Shown piece by piece: positions 8,817 through 17,631 of a DNA stretch of 64,000 nucleotides. The stretch covers positions 148,420-212,419 of the forward strand of contig NZ_JABEZT010000005.1 of assembly GCF_013149805.1 (NCBI RefSeq), given 5' to 3'. The translations under genes and the position numbers were made by a program. The first letter of the stretch is position 1. Each line of letters starts with the position of its first letter. A model generated the notes under the pieces. That model did not search any database and was not told where the DNA came from. It saw only the letters and a list, made by a program, of their open reading frames with translations. The stretch is from Isoptericola chiayiensis (lineage in GTDB: Bacteria > Actinomycetota > Actinomycetes > Actinomycetales > Cellulomonadaceae).

Positions 8817-9338
8817 TCAGCGGCGGGCGGCGAAGAACTCCTGGAGCACGGCGGCGCACTCGTCGGCCCGCACCCCGGCGATCACCTCGACCTCGTGCAG
8901 TGCGCGCTGGTCACGGACCATGTCCCACACGGAGCCCGTCGCCCCCGCCTTGGGGTCCCAGGCGCCGAGGACCAGGCGTCCGACCCGGGCCGCCACGAGC
9001 GCCCCCGCGCACATCACGCAGGGTTCGAGCGTGACCACGAGCGTGCAGCCCGTCAGCCGCCACTCCCCCCAGCTCGCGGCCGCCTGGCGCAGCGCGAGAA
9101 CCTCGGCGTGCGCCGTCGGGTCGCCGGTCTCCTCGCGCCGGTTGTGCCCCAGCCCGAGCAGGCGGCCGTCCGGGGAGACGACGGCGGCACCGACGGGGAC
9201 GTCGTCGCTCGCCAGGGCGTGGGTCGCCTCGTGCAGGGCGAGTCCCATGAGGTGGCCCCACACGGCCCGGCGCTCGCTGAGCGTCGCCGGGGGGAACGCG
9301 CCGTCGGCCCAGGGCAGCGCCAGCCCTCTGTCGCCCAC
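8817..9338 (-). CDS. tadA: tRNA-specific adenosine deaminase (TadA-like nucleoside deaminase)
   Basis: 173 residues from a GTG at 9338 preceded by AGGGGG six bases upstream. The zinc-dependent cytidine/deoxycytidylate deaminase fold is shown by HAE at 77-79 (His ligand plus catalytic Glu) and PCxxC at 106-110. Length and the VxLEPCVMCAGAL pattern match TadA, which converts A34 to inosine in tRNA-Arg(ACG). A shorter start at Met31 is possible, since the first 30 residues exceed the usual family start. It lies 77 bp upstream of the kinase operon on the same strand. Confidence 0.85.
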   Translation of the reverse strand: MGDRGLALPWADGAFPPATLSERRAVWGHLMGLALHEATHALASDDVPVGAAVVSPDGRLLGLGHNRREETGDPTAHAEVLALRQAAASWGEWRLTGCTLVVTLEPCVMCAGALVAARVGRLVLGAWDPKAGATGSVWDMVRDQRALHEVEVIAGVRADECAAVLQEFFAARR

Positions 9339-9539
9339 GTCGACCCCCTCTCGCCCGTCCGTGGCCAGCGTATAGAAGGCGAGCGGAGCCCGCGGACGCG
9401 GACACTGATGTCCGATTCATCTGATATCCCGTTCTCCTTCACTTTTCGGCGACATAGTGGTGAGATGGCTTCTGTTCCCGTTGCCCGTGTCACGCACTTC
9501 GTCGTGCCTGACCCTCTGCTGGAAGGGATATCCCCCACC

Positions 9540-11264
9540 GTGAGAAGGATCCTGGCGAGCATCGCCACCTCGACGCTCGCACTCGGCGGCCTCCTCGTCG
9601 CCACCGCGGCGCCCGCCACCGCGCACACGCCGGAGGCCGAGGCCACCTGCGACTCCCTGACCGTCGACCTCCAGGCCTACCAGGGCGCGACCGTGACCGT
9701 GCGCGTCGACGGCCAGGTCGTCGACCGGGACACGTTCCACAGCTCGTACGACGAGTCGTTCGACCTCGACCCCTCGCGCGAGCAGACCTGGGACGTCGAG
9801 GTCGACGCGCACGACGGGGACCACCACGACTGGGACCGGACCGGCGACTCCGATGCGTGCGAGAGCAGCGCGCCGGAGATCGGGACCGCGTTCTACGTCT
9901 ACCCCAAGATCGACCCGGAGCGGCCCGCCGCCTGGGAGAACTCCGGCTTCCAGACGCTCATCGCGACGCGTGACGGCGGCGAGTTCTGGGAGACCCTGCC
10001 CGAGGAGTACCCGGGCGAGCTGTTCGACGAGACCACGCTGCCGGCCGACGTCTGCGAGGGGTCCTGGGGCGTCCAGCAGGACATCGTGGGCATCCACGAC
10101 GGCTTCGACTGGGCCGACTACCAGCACATCGAGTTCGAGAACGGCGGCCCCTACTTCCGGGACCTGCGCGCCTACCGCCACGACGACCTCAGCAACTACC
10201 TCGCGGAGTGCTCCGAGGAGCCGGCGCGGCAGGTGACGCCCGACGAGCCGGCGTTCGTCGAGAGCTGCGAGGCCGACAACGCCGTGACGCTGCCCCCGGA
10301 CTCGGAGGACGTCCGCTACCACGCGACGTGGAACGAGGCGCGCACCGAGGTGACGGTCACGGCCGAGCTGACCGAGGGTGTCGAGCCCGCCCCGGACGCC
10401 GTCACCACCTGGTCCCACACGTTCACCCGCGAGGCCTGCGAGCCCGAGCCCGAGCAGGAGCCGCAGCCCGAGCCGACCGTCGTCACGCCGGAGGCCCCGC
10501 AGGTGACCGACCTGTGCGGCGTCGAGAACGACGACCTGTCCGTCCCCGAGGACACCGAGGAGGTCACCTACACCTCCACCGACGGGGGCATCCTCGCCCA
10601 CGCCGCCGAGTCGACGACGTTCGGCGACCTGCCCGCGGGCTACACCGCCGTCGACGAGACCACCGCGCTGTTCGCCGTGGACGAGTCCACGTTCACCGAC
10701 GAGCCGTGCGCGCTGGTGCCCGGTGACATCACCGCCGTCTGCGAGTCCGAGGTCCCGTACCTCGCCTACGAGGTCAGCCTGCCCCAGGGCGTCGAGGCCG
10801 ACGGCGACACCCCGCTGACGGTCACGTTCCTCAACCCGGACGGCGACGACTACACCGTCACCGACCAGCCGCTGGCCGGCAGCCTGCTGTGGCCGGGCGC
10901 CTCCGCGCAGGAACCCCTGCAGTGGCCCGGCTGGGAGCGACTCGACGACGGCAGCTACGTCGAGACGGACGGCAACTACGCCTGGACCCGCGACGGCGTG
11001 CAGGTGCGCTTCGAGGTCAACCCCGACTACTCGACCGTGGTGGACTACCCGCCGGCCTCCAGCGAGTGCGCCAACCCCGAGCTCCCCGACGCCGGCACGG
11101 GCGGGGTCGACCCGATCGTCGACGCCGAGCCGGTCGCCGACGCGGGCGCCGAGGAGCTCCCGCAGACGGGTGCCACCGTCGGCATCGTGGCGGCCGTCGC
11201 CGCGCTGCTGGTGGCCGCGGGTGTGACGTTGTTCGTGGTGCGGCGCCGCCTGCGTCAGGAGTGA
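9540..11264 (+). CDS. LPXTG-anchored secreted surface protein
   Basis: 574 residues from a GTG at 9540 (an in-frame ATG at 9464 would add 25 residues). A signal peptide (VRRILASIATSTLALGG, ending near ATAHT) is followed by an acidic, Cys-containing ectodomain. Two or three loosely related modules begin with a Cys (ESCEADN, DLCGVEND, AVCESEVP) and contain Val/Thr/Asp/Glu-rich beta strands joined by Pro/Glu linkers. The C-terminus is a complete sortase signal: LPQTG, a hydrophobic helix and an RRRLRQE tail. It should therefore be covalently linked to peptidoglycan. No catalytic motif was recognised; adhesion or a structural wall role is inference. Confidence 0.85.
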   Translation: MRRILASIATSTLALGGLLVATAAPATAHTPEAEATCDSLTVDLQAYQGATVTVRVDGQVVDRDTFHSSYDESFDLDPSREQTWDVEVDAHDGDHHDWDRTGDSDACESSAPEIGTAFYVYPKIDPERPAAWENSGFQTLIATRDGGEFWETLPEEYPGELFDETTLPADVCEGSWGVQQDIVGIHDGFDWADYQHIEFENGGPYFRDLRAYRHDDLSNYLAECSEEPARQVTPDEPAFVESCEADNAVTLPPDSEDVRYHATWNEARTEVTVTAELTEGVEPAPDAVTTWSHTFTREACEPEPEQEPQPEPTVVTPEAPQVTDLCGVENDDLSVPEDTEEVTYTSTDGGILAHAAESTTFGDLPAGYTAVDETTALFAVDESTFTDEPCALVPGDITAVCESEVPYLAYEVSLPQGVEADGDTPLTVTFLNPDGDDYTVTDQPLAGSLLWPGASAQEPLQWPGWERLDDGSYVETDGNYAWTRDGVQVRFEVNPDYSTVVDYPPASSECANPELPDAGTGGVDPIVDAEPVADAGAEELPQTGATVGIVAAVAALLVAAGVTLFVVRRRLRQE

Positions 11265-11290
11265 CCAGCACCTGACCAGCGCCACGTCGC

Positions 11291-11326
11291 ACGGGGCCCG
11301 ACCGGCATCGACCGGTCGGGCCCCGT
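11291..11326 (+). terminator. Rho-independent-type hairpin after the LPXTG gene
   Basis: A perfect 15-bp stem (ACGGGGCCCGACCGG and its complement) with a 6-nt loop (catcga) starts 27 nt after the stop and ends 42 nt before upp. There is no U tract, as is common in high-GC actinobacteria. Confidence 0.75.
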
Positions 11327-11368
11327 CGTCGTGCAGCCCCGGCCCACCCCGGCCGGTACGGTGATGCC

Positions 11369-12004
11369 ATGCGCCTGCACGTCGCCGACCACCCGCTGGT
11401 GGCCCACAAGCTCTCCGTCCTGCGCGACGAGTCCACGCCGTCGCCCATCTTCCGGCTGCTGGTCGACGAGCTGGTCACCCTGCTCGCCTACGAGGCCACC
11501 CGGCACGTGCGCACCGAGCCCAAGGAGGTGACCACCCCGGTCACCACCACCACGGGGGTGGCCATCAGCAAGCCGAGCCCCATCGTGATCCCGATCCTGC
11601 GCGCAGGCCTCGGCATGCTCGACGGCATGACCCGTCTGCTGCCGACCGCGGAGGTCGGGTTCCTCGGGCTGCAGCGTGACGAGAAGACCTTCGAGGCCGT
11701 CACCTACGCCAACCGGCTCCCCGACGACCTGACCGGGCGCCAGGTGTTCCTGCTCGACCCGATGCTCGCCACCGGCGGCACGCTGGTGGCGGCCATCGAC
11801 TACGCGCTGGAGCGTGGGGCCGAGGACGTGACCGCGGTGTGCCTGCTCGCGGCACCCGAGGGCGTGCAGGTGGTCCAGGAGGCCGTCGGCGACCGGGCGG
11901 ACGTGCAGATCGTCGTCGCCGCCGTGGACGAACGGCTCAACGACAAGAAGTACATCGTGCCCGGGCTGGGCGACGCGGGCGACCGCCTCTACGGCGTCGT
12001 CTGA
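11369..12004 (+). CDS. upp: Uracil phosphoribosyltransferase
   Basis: 211 residues, the usual family length. It converts uracil plus PRPP to UMP in pyrimidine salvage. The PRPP-binding loop is visible as [15 protein letters not shown], preceded by the family motifs [17 protein letters not shown] and [11 protein letters not shown]; the C-terminal [15 protein letters not shown] contributes to uracil recognition. It appears monocistronic: a terminator separates it from the upstream gene and the next gene converges on it. Confidence 0.96.
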   Translation: MRLHVADHPLVAHKLSVLRDESTPSPIFRLLVDELVTLLAYEATRHVRTEPKEVTTPVTTTTGVAISKPSPIVIPILRAGLGMLDGMTRLLPTAEVGFLGLQRDEKTFEAVTYANRLPDDLTGRQVFLLDPMLATGGTLVAAIDYALERGAEDVTAVCLLAAPEGVQVVQEAVGDRADVQIVVAAVDERLNDKKYIVPGLGDAGDRLYGVV

Positions 12005-12040
12005 CCGGCCCGGCTCACCGGTTCACCGGTACTCGCCCGC

Positions 12041-15000
12041 TCAGCGGTACTCGCAGGTCCCGACCTTCTCCCACTGCTGCCACTGGCCCATCCAGACGCC
12101 GCGCCACCTCCCGGACGTGTACCAGGGGGCGTCGTCATCGTCGCTCCACTTCTGCGACCGCAGTCGGTGCCACGACGCGTAGCCCGGTGCCGACTCGTCC
12201 CAGCCCAGGTAGCGGTACGCCGTGCCGTTCCACGAGCGCACGTCACCCTCGCCGTAGGTGGTGCCCCAGGCGATCCGTTCGGCGCACCAGCCGGCCTCGG
12301 CACCCGTGAACGTCTCGACGGTGAGCTCCCGCGACCGATCCCCGGCCGTGACCGTCCAGGTGCCGCCGCGGCGACCGTCGACGCGCGCCGGGTCCGTGGC
12401 GCGGGTCTCGCCGGCCGGGACCGTGAAGGCCGCGTCGAGACCGTTCGGTCCGACCACCCGGAAGTCGACCGGCACGTTCGACCCGGAGTTGTCGAGCTCG
12501 ACCGCGACCTCACGCCAGGAGGTCACCCAGTCGCCGTTCTCGTCCACACGGATCTCCCCCGTGTCGAGCGCGGAGACCGGGTCGCGGACGACGCACCGCA
12601 CGCCCTCGTAGGAGACGGTCTGCTCGACGGTCTGCGGGGTCCCCTCGATGCTCCGCACCAGCCGGACCGTCGCCGAACCGTCCGGAGCCTTCATGGAGCC
12701 TGCGCCGACCACGAACCGCGCCGACGCGTCGCCGCCCAGCGCGCGGGACCCGGCGACGCTCCCGCCGTGCAGGAGGGTCGCCTCCCAGGAACGGCCCCCC
12801 TCGTTGCGCACGTCGACCACGACCTCGGCGGTCCCGGCATCGCACCGGGCGTCCGCCGTCACGGTCGCCGCCTGCGGCCAGGTCAGCGGTGTGGCGCACG
12901 ACTCGAACCGGACGTCGAGGGTGGCCAGCTCGCGCCCGTCGGCCGACACGGTGCCGCTGCGCGTCCCCCACGGGACGTCGAACCGCACCGTGGTCGACTC
13001 CCCGCCGGCGAGCCGGAGCTCGCGGACCTGGTCCCCGACCACGACCTCGTAGCGGGACGGCAGCGTGGACGCGCTGTTGTCCAGCAGCACGGAGTACTTC
13101 TGGGTGGACGTCTCCGTACCGGCGTCGTAGGTGCACTCCCCGACGCGCTCGGCCGCGCCGGCTGCCGGGGCGATGGTCGCGGCCGGGTAGGAGGCCGTCG
13201 GCGCGGTGACGGGGACGATGCCGTTCGCGGGCTGGTCGCCGTCCCGGTCGCTCACCCAGCGGTACAGGTCGAACCGGACGTCGCCCGACGCGACCGACGC
13301 CTTGTCGGTGAGGATGCTGAGCGTGGCGGTCTGCCCCACGTCGAGGCGGACACGGTCCGCCTGGCCTCCGGCACCGGACATGCCCGCCTGCATGGGCTCG
13401 TCGGAGACGTTGGTGACGGTACCGTCCACCCGCACGCGCGAGCCGTCGTTGACGACCTGCGCCGAGGTGCGCACGCCCCAGGCGGGGTCGTAGCACTCGG
13501 CGGCACCGTGCGCGCCGCCGGTGACGGTCCGCGAGTAGGTCGAGCCGGCGACCGTGGTCGACAGCGTCCACGTGGCCTCGCCCGACGGCACGCGCAGGCC
13601 GTCGTGGACGACGAGTCGCGTGGACTCCCCGGGGGCGAGCGACCGGGAGCCCACCGGGTCGGCCCCGGCCGCCGTCAGGGCGACGACGACGGTGCGCTCG
13701 GTGCGGTTGGTGTAGGTCCCGGCGACCACGGCGTCGGCGTCGTCGAAGCCGCCGACGACGGCGCAGGACGCCTCGATGCCGCCGACGCCGGAGAATGCGC
13801 CCTGCCACCCCCGCGGGACGTCGACGGAGGTCGCCGTGCGCACCGTGGCGCCGTCGCCGCCGAGGACCGGACGCACGCCGACGTCGTAGGCACCCGCCTC
13901 GGTCGTCCCGTCCGCGACCACGGAGAGCGCACCGCTCACCTGGGCTCCGGGAGCGAGGTCACCGCCCTGGCACGTCCAGGTCCGGCGCTCGTCCGCGCGC
14001 GCGCAGTCCAGGTCCCCGCTCACGGACCGCGGCTCGAGCCCGGCCGGGACCGACACCTCGACCTGCCACCCGGCGCCCGCCGTCCGGTCGCCGGTGTTCG
14101 CGACCGTGAACGGCACGCTCGCCTGCCCGGGGTTGCCCGCCTTCACCGTGTCCTCGCTGCGAGCCCGCAGCTCGGCACCGAAGTAGGCGACCTGCATGGG
14201 GTCGAGCTCGATCCGACGGGGCTCGAGCCCGTCGGCCCACACCTGCGCGCTCACGGAGTAGGTGCCGCCGTCGCGCACGCTCACCGGGACGCTCAGGGTG
14301 CGCGACGCGCCCGGCTCCAGGGTGCCGACGGAGCACTGGACCTGTTGCGGCTGCGAGGTCGCCGTGCACGGCAGCGAGCTCACGTCCAACGGCTGCGGCA
14401 GGTTCGCGGCGCCGACGGCGGCGGACCCCTCCACCAGCCCCATCCCGGCAGGGAGCGCCAACGTCACAGTGGTCTGCTCGGCGACCGAACCCCCGGTGTT
14501 CGTGACCGCGAAGCTCAGGCGCTCCGTCGTGCGGGGCGCGAGCACGTCGTCGGCGACCGTCACCGCGACCGCCGCCGGGTCCGGCAGCACGATCTCGTCG
14601 ATGTCGGGGTCGACGAGGGGCGGCACGTTGGCCGGGTCGGTCGGGTCCTCGCTCGGCTCGGGCGTCGGCTCGGCAGGCGTCGCGTCGACCTGCTGCTCCT
14701 CGTCCTCCGTCGGCCAGGGGGACGCGATGGCCACGGGCGGCGGGTCCTCGGGGAGCGTGCTGTCGCCGGCGTCGAGCGATCCCAGCACGGAGACCACGCC
14801 GACCGTGGCGACGGCCACGGCGCCCGTGGACGCGGCGACCGTCGCTCCCGTGACCCCGGCGGCACCGGTCGCGACGGCGGCGGTGGTCGCGGTGGTGGCC
14901 GCGGTGGCCGTCGTGGCCGTGGCCGCCGTCGTCGCGGTGGCGGCCGTCGTCGCGGTGGCGGCCGTCGTCGCGGCTCCCGCACCGGCCCCGGCGGCACCCG

Positions 15001-16111
15001 CGCCGGCGGTCGTCGCCGCCGTGCCGGCCCCGGCAGCGCCGGCACCCGCACCCGCGGTCGCACCGGCACCCGCCGTCGCACCAGCCCCTGCGGTCGCACC
15101 GGCACCCGCGGTGGCCCCGGAACCGGCCGCAGCGCCGGCCGTGGACGCACCGGCGGTGGACGCCCCGACGCCCGTGCCCGCGCCGGCAGCGGCGCCGGTA
15201 CCGGTACCGGTACCGGCCGCGGTCCCCACGCCCGCGGCGCCTCCGGCGGCACCCCCGGCACCTGCGGCGGCCCCCGCGGCCGCGCCGCCGGAGAGCACCC
15301 CGACGGGAAGCGACCCGAGCAGCGCGAGCCCGGCGATGCCGACCACGAGGGGCGCGACGACGGCACGCATGCCGTGCGCGACGTCGCCGAGCTCGAGCAC
15401 CAGGGTGCGGCAGTCGCCGCACTGCTCGAGGTGGCGGTCGACCTTGGCGACCTCCCGCCGCGAGAGGCTGCCGCGCACGTACCCGCCCAGCAGCGGGTTG
15501 ACCGTGCGGCACGAGTCGGCGGGCTCGGTGGTCAGGTGCTCCTGGAGGTAGCCGACCCGCAGCCCCTCACGGGCACGGTAGGCCAGTGCGGAGACGCCGT
15601 TCGGCGTCAGGCCCAGGATCGGCGCCACCTCCGCGGGTGGCATCCCCTCGACCTCGGTGTACCAGAGCACGGCCTGCCACCGCTCGGGCAGCGCGTCGTA
15701 GGCGCGGGCGACGACGCTGTTCTCGAACCCGGCGAGCGCCGGGTCCTCCGGCGACGCCGAGGGGCCGAGCGCGCTCTCGAACGTGCCGTCGTCGTCGGTG
15801 GGACGGGTGCGCCTGGCGCCCTTGGCCAGGTCCGCGGCCAACCGGCGCACGACGGTGAACAGGTAGGCACGGAAGTGGGTGTCGGGGCCGTTGCCCTGCT
15901 GCAGGGTGCCGAGCACGCGCTGGAAGGCGTCCGAGACGATGTCGTCGGCGTCCGAGTCGGAGCGGACGTACTGCCGCGCCAGGCTGCGGGCGGCCGCGGC
16001 GTGCCGCTCGTACAGCGCGCCGTAGGCCTCGAGGCTGCCTCCACGCACCTCAAGGATCAGCTCGCCGTCGCTGGGAGCTGTTCCGCCGGATCCGATGAAG
16101 ACGTCGGTCAC
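12041..16111 (-). CDS. ECF sigma factor fused to zinc-finger anti-sigma motif, membrane segment and giant exported-type tail
   Basis: 1,356 residues in one uninterrupted frame from a GTG at 16111 (GGGG six bases upstream; the frame is open 54 codons further but without family similarity). Residues ~20-95 match sigma region 2 (QYVRSDSDADDIVSDAFQRV) and ~135-190 region 4 (LPERWQAVLWYTEVEG...ILGLTPNGVSALAYRARE). Residues 227-234 (HLEQCGDC) form the H-x3-C-x2-C motif of zinc-binding anti-sigma factors. A hydrophobic helix follows at about 249-274, then ~140 residues of almost pure Ala/Gly/Thr, a second hydrophobic stretch near 411-446, a Pro/Glu/Asp linker, and several hundred residues of CARDB/DUF11-like beta modules. 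The C-terminal ~80 residues are Trp/Tyr-rich (WNGTAYRYLGWDES..WHRL) and resemble a CBM5/12-like carbohydrate-binding module. I infer a membrane-tethered sigma factor with built-in inhibitor and external sensor. How sigma is released is not visible. Confidence 0.9.
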   Translation of the reverse strand: MTDVFIGSGGTAPSDGELILEVRGGSLEAYGALYERHAAAARSLARQYVRSDSDADDIVSDAFQRVLGTLQQGNGPDTHFRAYLFTVVRRLAADLAKGARRTRPTDDDGTFESALGPSASPEDPALAGFENSVVARAYDALPERWQAVLWYTEVEGMPPAEVAPILGLTPNGVSALAYRAREGLRVGYLQEHLTTEPADSCRTVNPLLGGYVRGSLSRREVAKVDRHLEQCGDCRTLVLELGDVAHGMRAVVAPLVVGIAGLALLGSLPVGVLSGGAAAGAAAGAGGAAGGAAGVGTAAGTGTGTGAAAGAGTGVGASTAGASTAGAAAGSGATAGAGATAGAGATAGAGATAGAGAGAAGAGTAATTAGAGAAGAGAGAATTAATATTAATATTAATATTATAATTATTAAVATGAAGVTGATVAASTGAVAVATVGVVSVLGSLDAGDSTLPEDPPPVAIASPWPTEDEEQQVDATPAEPTPEPSEDPTDPANVPPLVDPDIDEIVLPDPAAVAVTVADDVLAPRTTERLSFAVTNTGGSVAEQTTVTLALPAGMGLVEGSAAVGAANLPQPLDVSSLPCTATSQPQQVQCSVGTLEPGASRTLSVPVSVRDGGTYSVSAQVWADGLEPRRIELDPMQVAYFGAELRARSEDTVKAGNPGQASVPFTVANTGDRTAGAGWQVEVSVPAGLEPRSVSGDLDCARADERRTWTCQGGDLAPGAQVSGALSVVADGTTEAGAYDVGVRPVLGGDGATVRTATSVDVPRGWQGAFSGVGGIEASCAVVGGFDDADAVVAGTYTNRTERTVVVALTAAGADPVGSRSLAPGESTRLVVHDGLRVPSGEATWTLSTTVAGSTYSRTVTGGAHGAAECYDPAWGVRTSAQVVNDGSRVRVDGTVTNVSDEPMQAGMSGAGGQADRVRLDVGQTATLSILTDKASVASGDVRFDLYRWVSDRDGDQPANGIVPVTAPTASYPAATIAPAAGAAERVGECTYDAGTETSTQKYSVLLDNSASTLPSRYEVVVGDQVRELRLAGGESTTVRFDVPWGTRSGTVSADGRELATLDVRFESCATPLTWPQAATVTADARCDAGTAEVVVDVRNEGGRSWEATLLHGGSVAGSRALGGDASARFVVGAGSMKAPDGSATVRLVRSIEGTPQTVEQTVSYEGVRCVVRDPVSALDTGEIRVDENGDWVTSWREVAVELDNSGSNVPVDFRVVGPNGLDAAFTVPAGETRATDPARVDGRRGGTWTVTAGDRSRELTVETFTGAEAGWCAERIAWGTTYGEGDVRSWNGTAYRYLGWDESAPGYASWHRLRSQKWSDDDDAPWYTSGRWRGVWMGQWQQWEKVGTCEYR

Positions 16112-16208
16112 GAAAGGCCCCGATTCGCACTGTCCACGGGTCCCACGCCGGCCGGGCACGGGACCCCGCCACTCTACTGCGCACCCCGGTCGACAGCCGC
16201 CCGCCGGG

Positions 16209-16238
16209 GGGTGAAAATCGGCGGAAGGGGTTTCACCC
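16209..16238. promoter_or_regulatory. Inverted repeat in the divergent sigma-fusion/GGDEF-like promoter region
   Basis: GGGTGAAA and TTTCACCC form perfect 8-bp arms with a 14-bp spacer, 98 bp upstream of the sigma-fusion GTG and 54 bp upstream of the divergent ATG at 16293. This is consistent with a dimeric regulator binding between the two genes; no regulator is identified. Confidence 0.35.
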
Positions 16239-16292
16239 GCTACGGAACACGCTTCCTGCGTCATGATGGACATCTATGGGGGTCCCATCAGC

Positions 16293-17054
16293 ATGATTCT
16301 GCCCACAGACGGCGCGCACGGCGCCGTCACGCGCGAGCGCTGGCGCAGCGCCAGCCTCTCCGAGGCATGGTTGCGCCCCGGTGACTGGTACCACCCGGCC
16401 GTCGACGCCGTCGTCGAGGCCCTGGTGGAAGGACGGTCGCCGGAGGCTCCCGCGCACCGCCTCGGGTGCGCGCGCAGCAGCGCCGGCATCAGCCTGGACG
16501 AGACGCTCGAGGACGTCGTCTGCCTCTACCGGGCCGTCGGGCACCCGGTGGACGCCGCGGTCATCCGCAGCATCGCCCTGGGCTGGGTCCACGGACGCGA
16601 GCGCCAACCCGCGCTCAACGGGGTCCGCGATCCCGCCACGGGCCTTCCCACGGCCGACTACCTCGGCGAGCGGCTGCGCGAGACCTACGGCCGCGCGGCC
16701 CGGGCTGGCACGCCCGTCCCGGAGAGCCACTGCCTGGTGGTCATCGACGTCGCCGTCGACGAGCTCGACGCGTGGCAGCGCATGGCCCGCTCCGCCTCCG
16801 TGGGCCGCACGCTCGACCAGGTGTTCGGCGACGGGCACCCGATGGCGGCGCTGGCCGACGGCGTCTTCACCGTGCTGTGCGAGCGGACGCCCGAGCTGGC
16901 ACGCCTGTCGCAGACGGTGCGACGCATCGTGGAGCGCAACGCGCAGGTCCTCGGGGTCGCGGACACGATGCGGCGGCCGGTCCGGGTCTGGCTGGAACAG
17001 CTCCCGGTCACGCACGACGCCGCGCTGGACCTGTTGCAGCACCTGCAGCGCTAG
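16293..17054 (+). CDS. Degenerate GGDEF-domain-like protein
   Basis: 253 residues from the ATG at 16293 (GGGGG 11 nt upstream; ATGs at 16263 and 16266 are in-frame alternatives). After a ~100-residue helical N-terminus, DPATGLPTADYLGERLRE closely matches the D-x-LTGL-x-N-R-x-x-L opening of GGDEF domains. At the expected catalytic site the sequence is LADGVFTVL instead of LGGDEFAVL, so diguanylate cyclase activity is not expected. Such inactive domains often act as nucleotide sensors or protein partners. It is divergent from the sigma-fusion gene with 181 bp between starts, so joint regulation is possible. The GGDEF assignment rests on motif alignment by eye. Confidence 0.65.
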   Translation: MILPTDGAHGAVTRERWRSASLSEAWLRPGDWYHPAVDAVVEALVEGRSPEAPAHRLGCARSSAGISLDETLEDVVCLYRAVGHPVDAAVIRSIALGWVHGRERQPALNGVRDPATGLPTADYLGERLRETYGRAARAGTPVPESHCLVVIDVAVDELDAWQRMARSASVGRTLDQVFGDGHPMAALADGVFTVLCERTPELARLSQTVRRIVERNAQVLGVADTMRRPVRVWLEQLPVTHDAALDLLQHLQR

Positions 17055-17071
17055 AAACCGCGCTATTCCCC

Positions 17072-17135
17072 CGAGACACAGCACGAGGGCGGTGCCGGTC
17101 CCCTCGGACCGGCACCGCCCTCGTGCTGTATCTCG
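17072..17135. terminator. Exceptionally long bidirectional hairpin terminator
   Basis: A 30-bp stem (17072-17101 with 17106-17135, one mismatch) and a 4-nt loop (cctc), centred on GGCGGTGCCGGTCC/GGACCGGCACCGCC. It sits between convergent genes, 18 nt after one stop and 11 nt before the other. Confidence 0.8.
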
Positions 17136-17145
17136 ACGCGCGGGC

Positions 17146-17454
17146 TCAGCCCTCGCTGAACGTGAGGCAGTCGGCGTGCGCGTCGTCCTGGGGGCCGGCA
17201 CCGACACGGATCGCCGTCGCGGTGCACTCCAGGTCCTGGTTGTGCACGCAGTCCATGCGCTGGCAGGCCCCGACGTGGGCGACGACCTTGTCGAGCCCGC
17301 CCTTGGTGCCCAGCGGGATGAAGGTGGCGCACTCGGCGTCACCGGGGACGCCGCCGATCGTGACGGCCCCGGCGTGGCAGTCGTGGTCGTGGTTGTATCC
17401 GCAGCCCGTCACCGAGCACTCGGTGACCTCGGGCATCTCCAGCACTGACGTCAT
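17146..17454 (-). CDS. DUF1540-domain small cysteine-rich protein
   Basis: 102 residues with two Cys-rich modules. The first is VTECSVTGCGYNHDHDCHAGAVTIG ending in C42 (AECATF); the second is ACQRMDCVHNQDLECTATAIRVG ending in a late Cys (ADCLTF). This is the C-x4-C-x(5-8)-C spacing of DUF1540, a putative metal-binding domain of unknown function. Its upstream region has a candidate iron-regulator box at 17545, which would fit metal-dependent expression; this is inference. Confidence 0.85.
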   Translation of the reverse strand: MTSVLEMPEVTECSVTGCGYNHDHDCHAGAVTIGGVPGDAECATFIPLGTKGGLDKVVAHVGACQRMDCVHNQDLECTATAIRVGAGPQDDAHADCLTFSEG

Positions 17455-17544
17455 GGTTCGCTCCTCGTGATCGGCATCTCGATATACCGATGATAGGACG
17501 CGAATGGCATTCTTGCCCAGGAAGGATGTGCTGACTTATTCCTC

Positions 17545-17563
17545 TTAGGAAAGCCTTACCGCA
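17545..17563 (-). promoter_or_regulatory. Candidate IdeR/DtxR iron box upstream of DUF1540 gene
   Basis: TTAGGAAAGCCTTACCGCA matches 15 of 19 positions of the actinobacterial IdeR/DtxR consensus (TWAGGTTAGSCTWACCTWA), including TTAGG, AGCCT and ACC. It lies about 91 bp upstream of the DUF1540 start in an AT-richer patch (about 17480-17600). On this basis the gene would be iron-repressed. Confidence 0.5.
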
Positions 17564-17631
17564 TCATTCTTCCAATACGAAAGGGAGTCATTTCGTTATT
17601 GTGGGGAACGTGGCCGAGCCGGGTGACGGGG

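Noticed and set aside
12027-12054. Direct repeat CGGTACTCGC in the upp/sigma-fusion junction as another phased array
   Set aside because: Only two copies, 18 bp apart, one inside the coding end of the sigma fusion; too little to call.
14880-15280. Frameshift or assembly artefact in the Ala/Gly/Thr-coding low-complexity region of the sigma fusion
   Set aside because: The frame is continuous through the region and continues into beta modules; repeats are imperfect at DNA level. Resequencing would still be sensible.
16244-16263. ECF-type promoter GGAAC...CGTCA before the GGDEF-like gene
   Set aside because: Spacing between the elements is only 10 bp; ECF promoters need about 16-17 bp.
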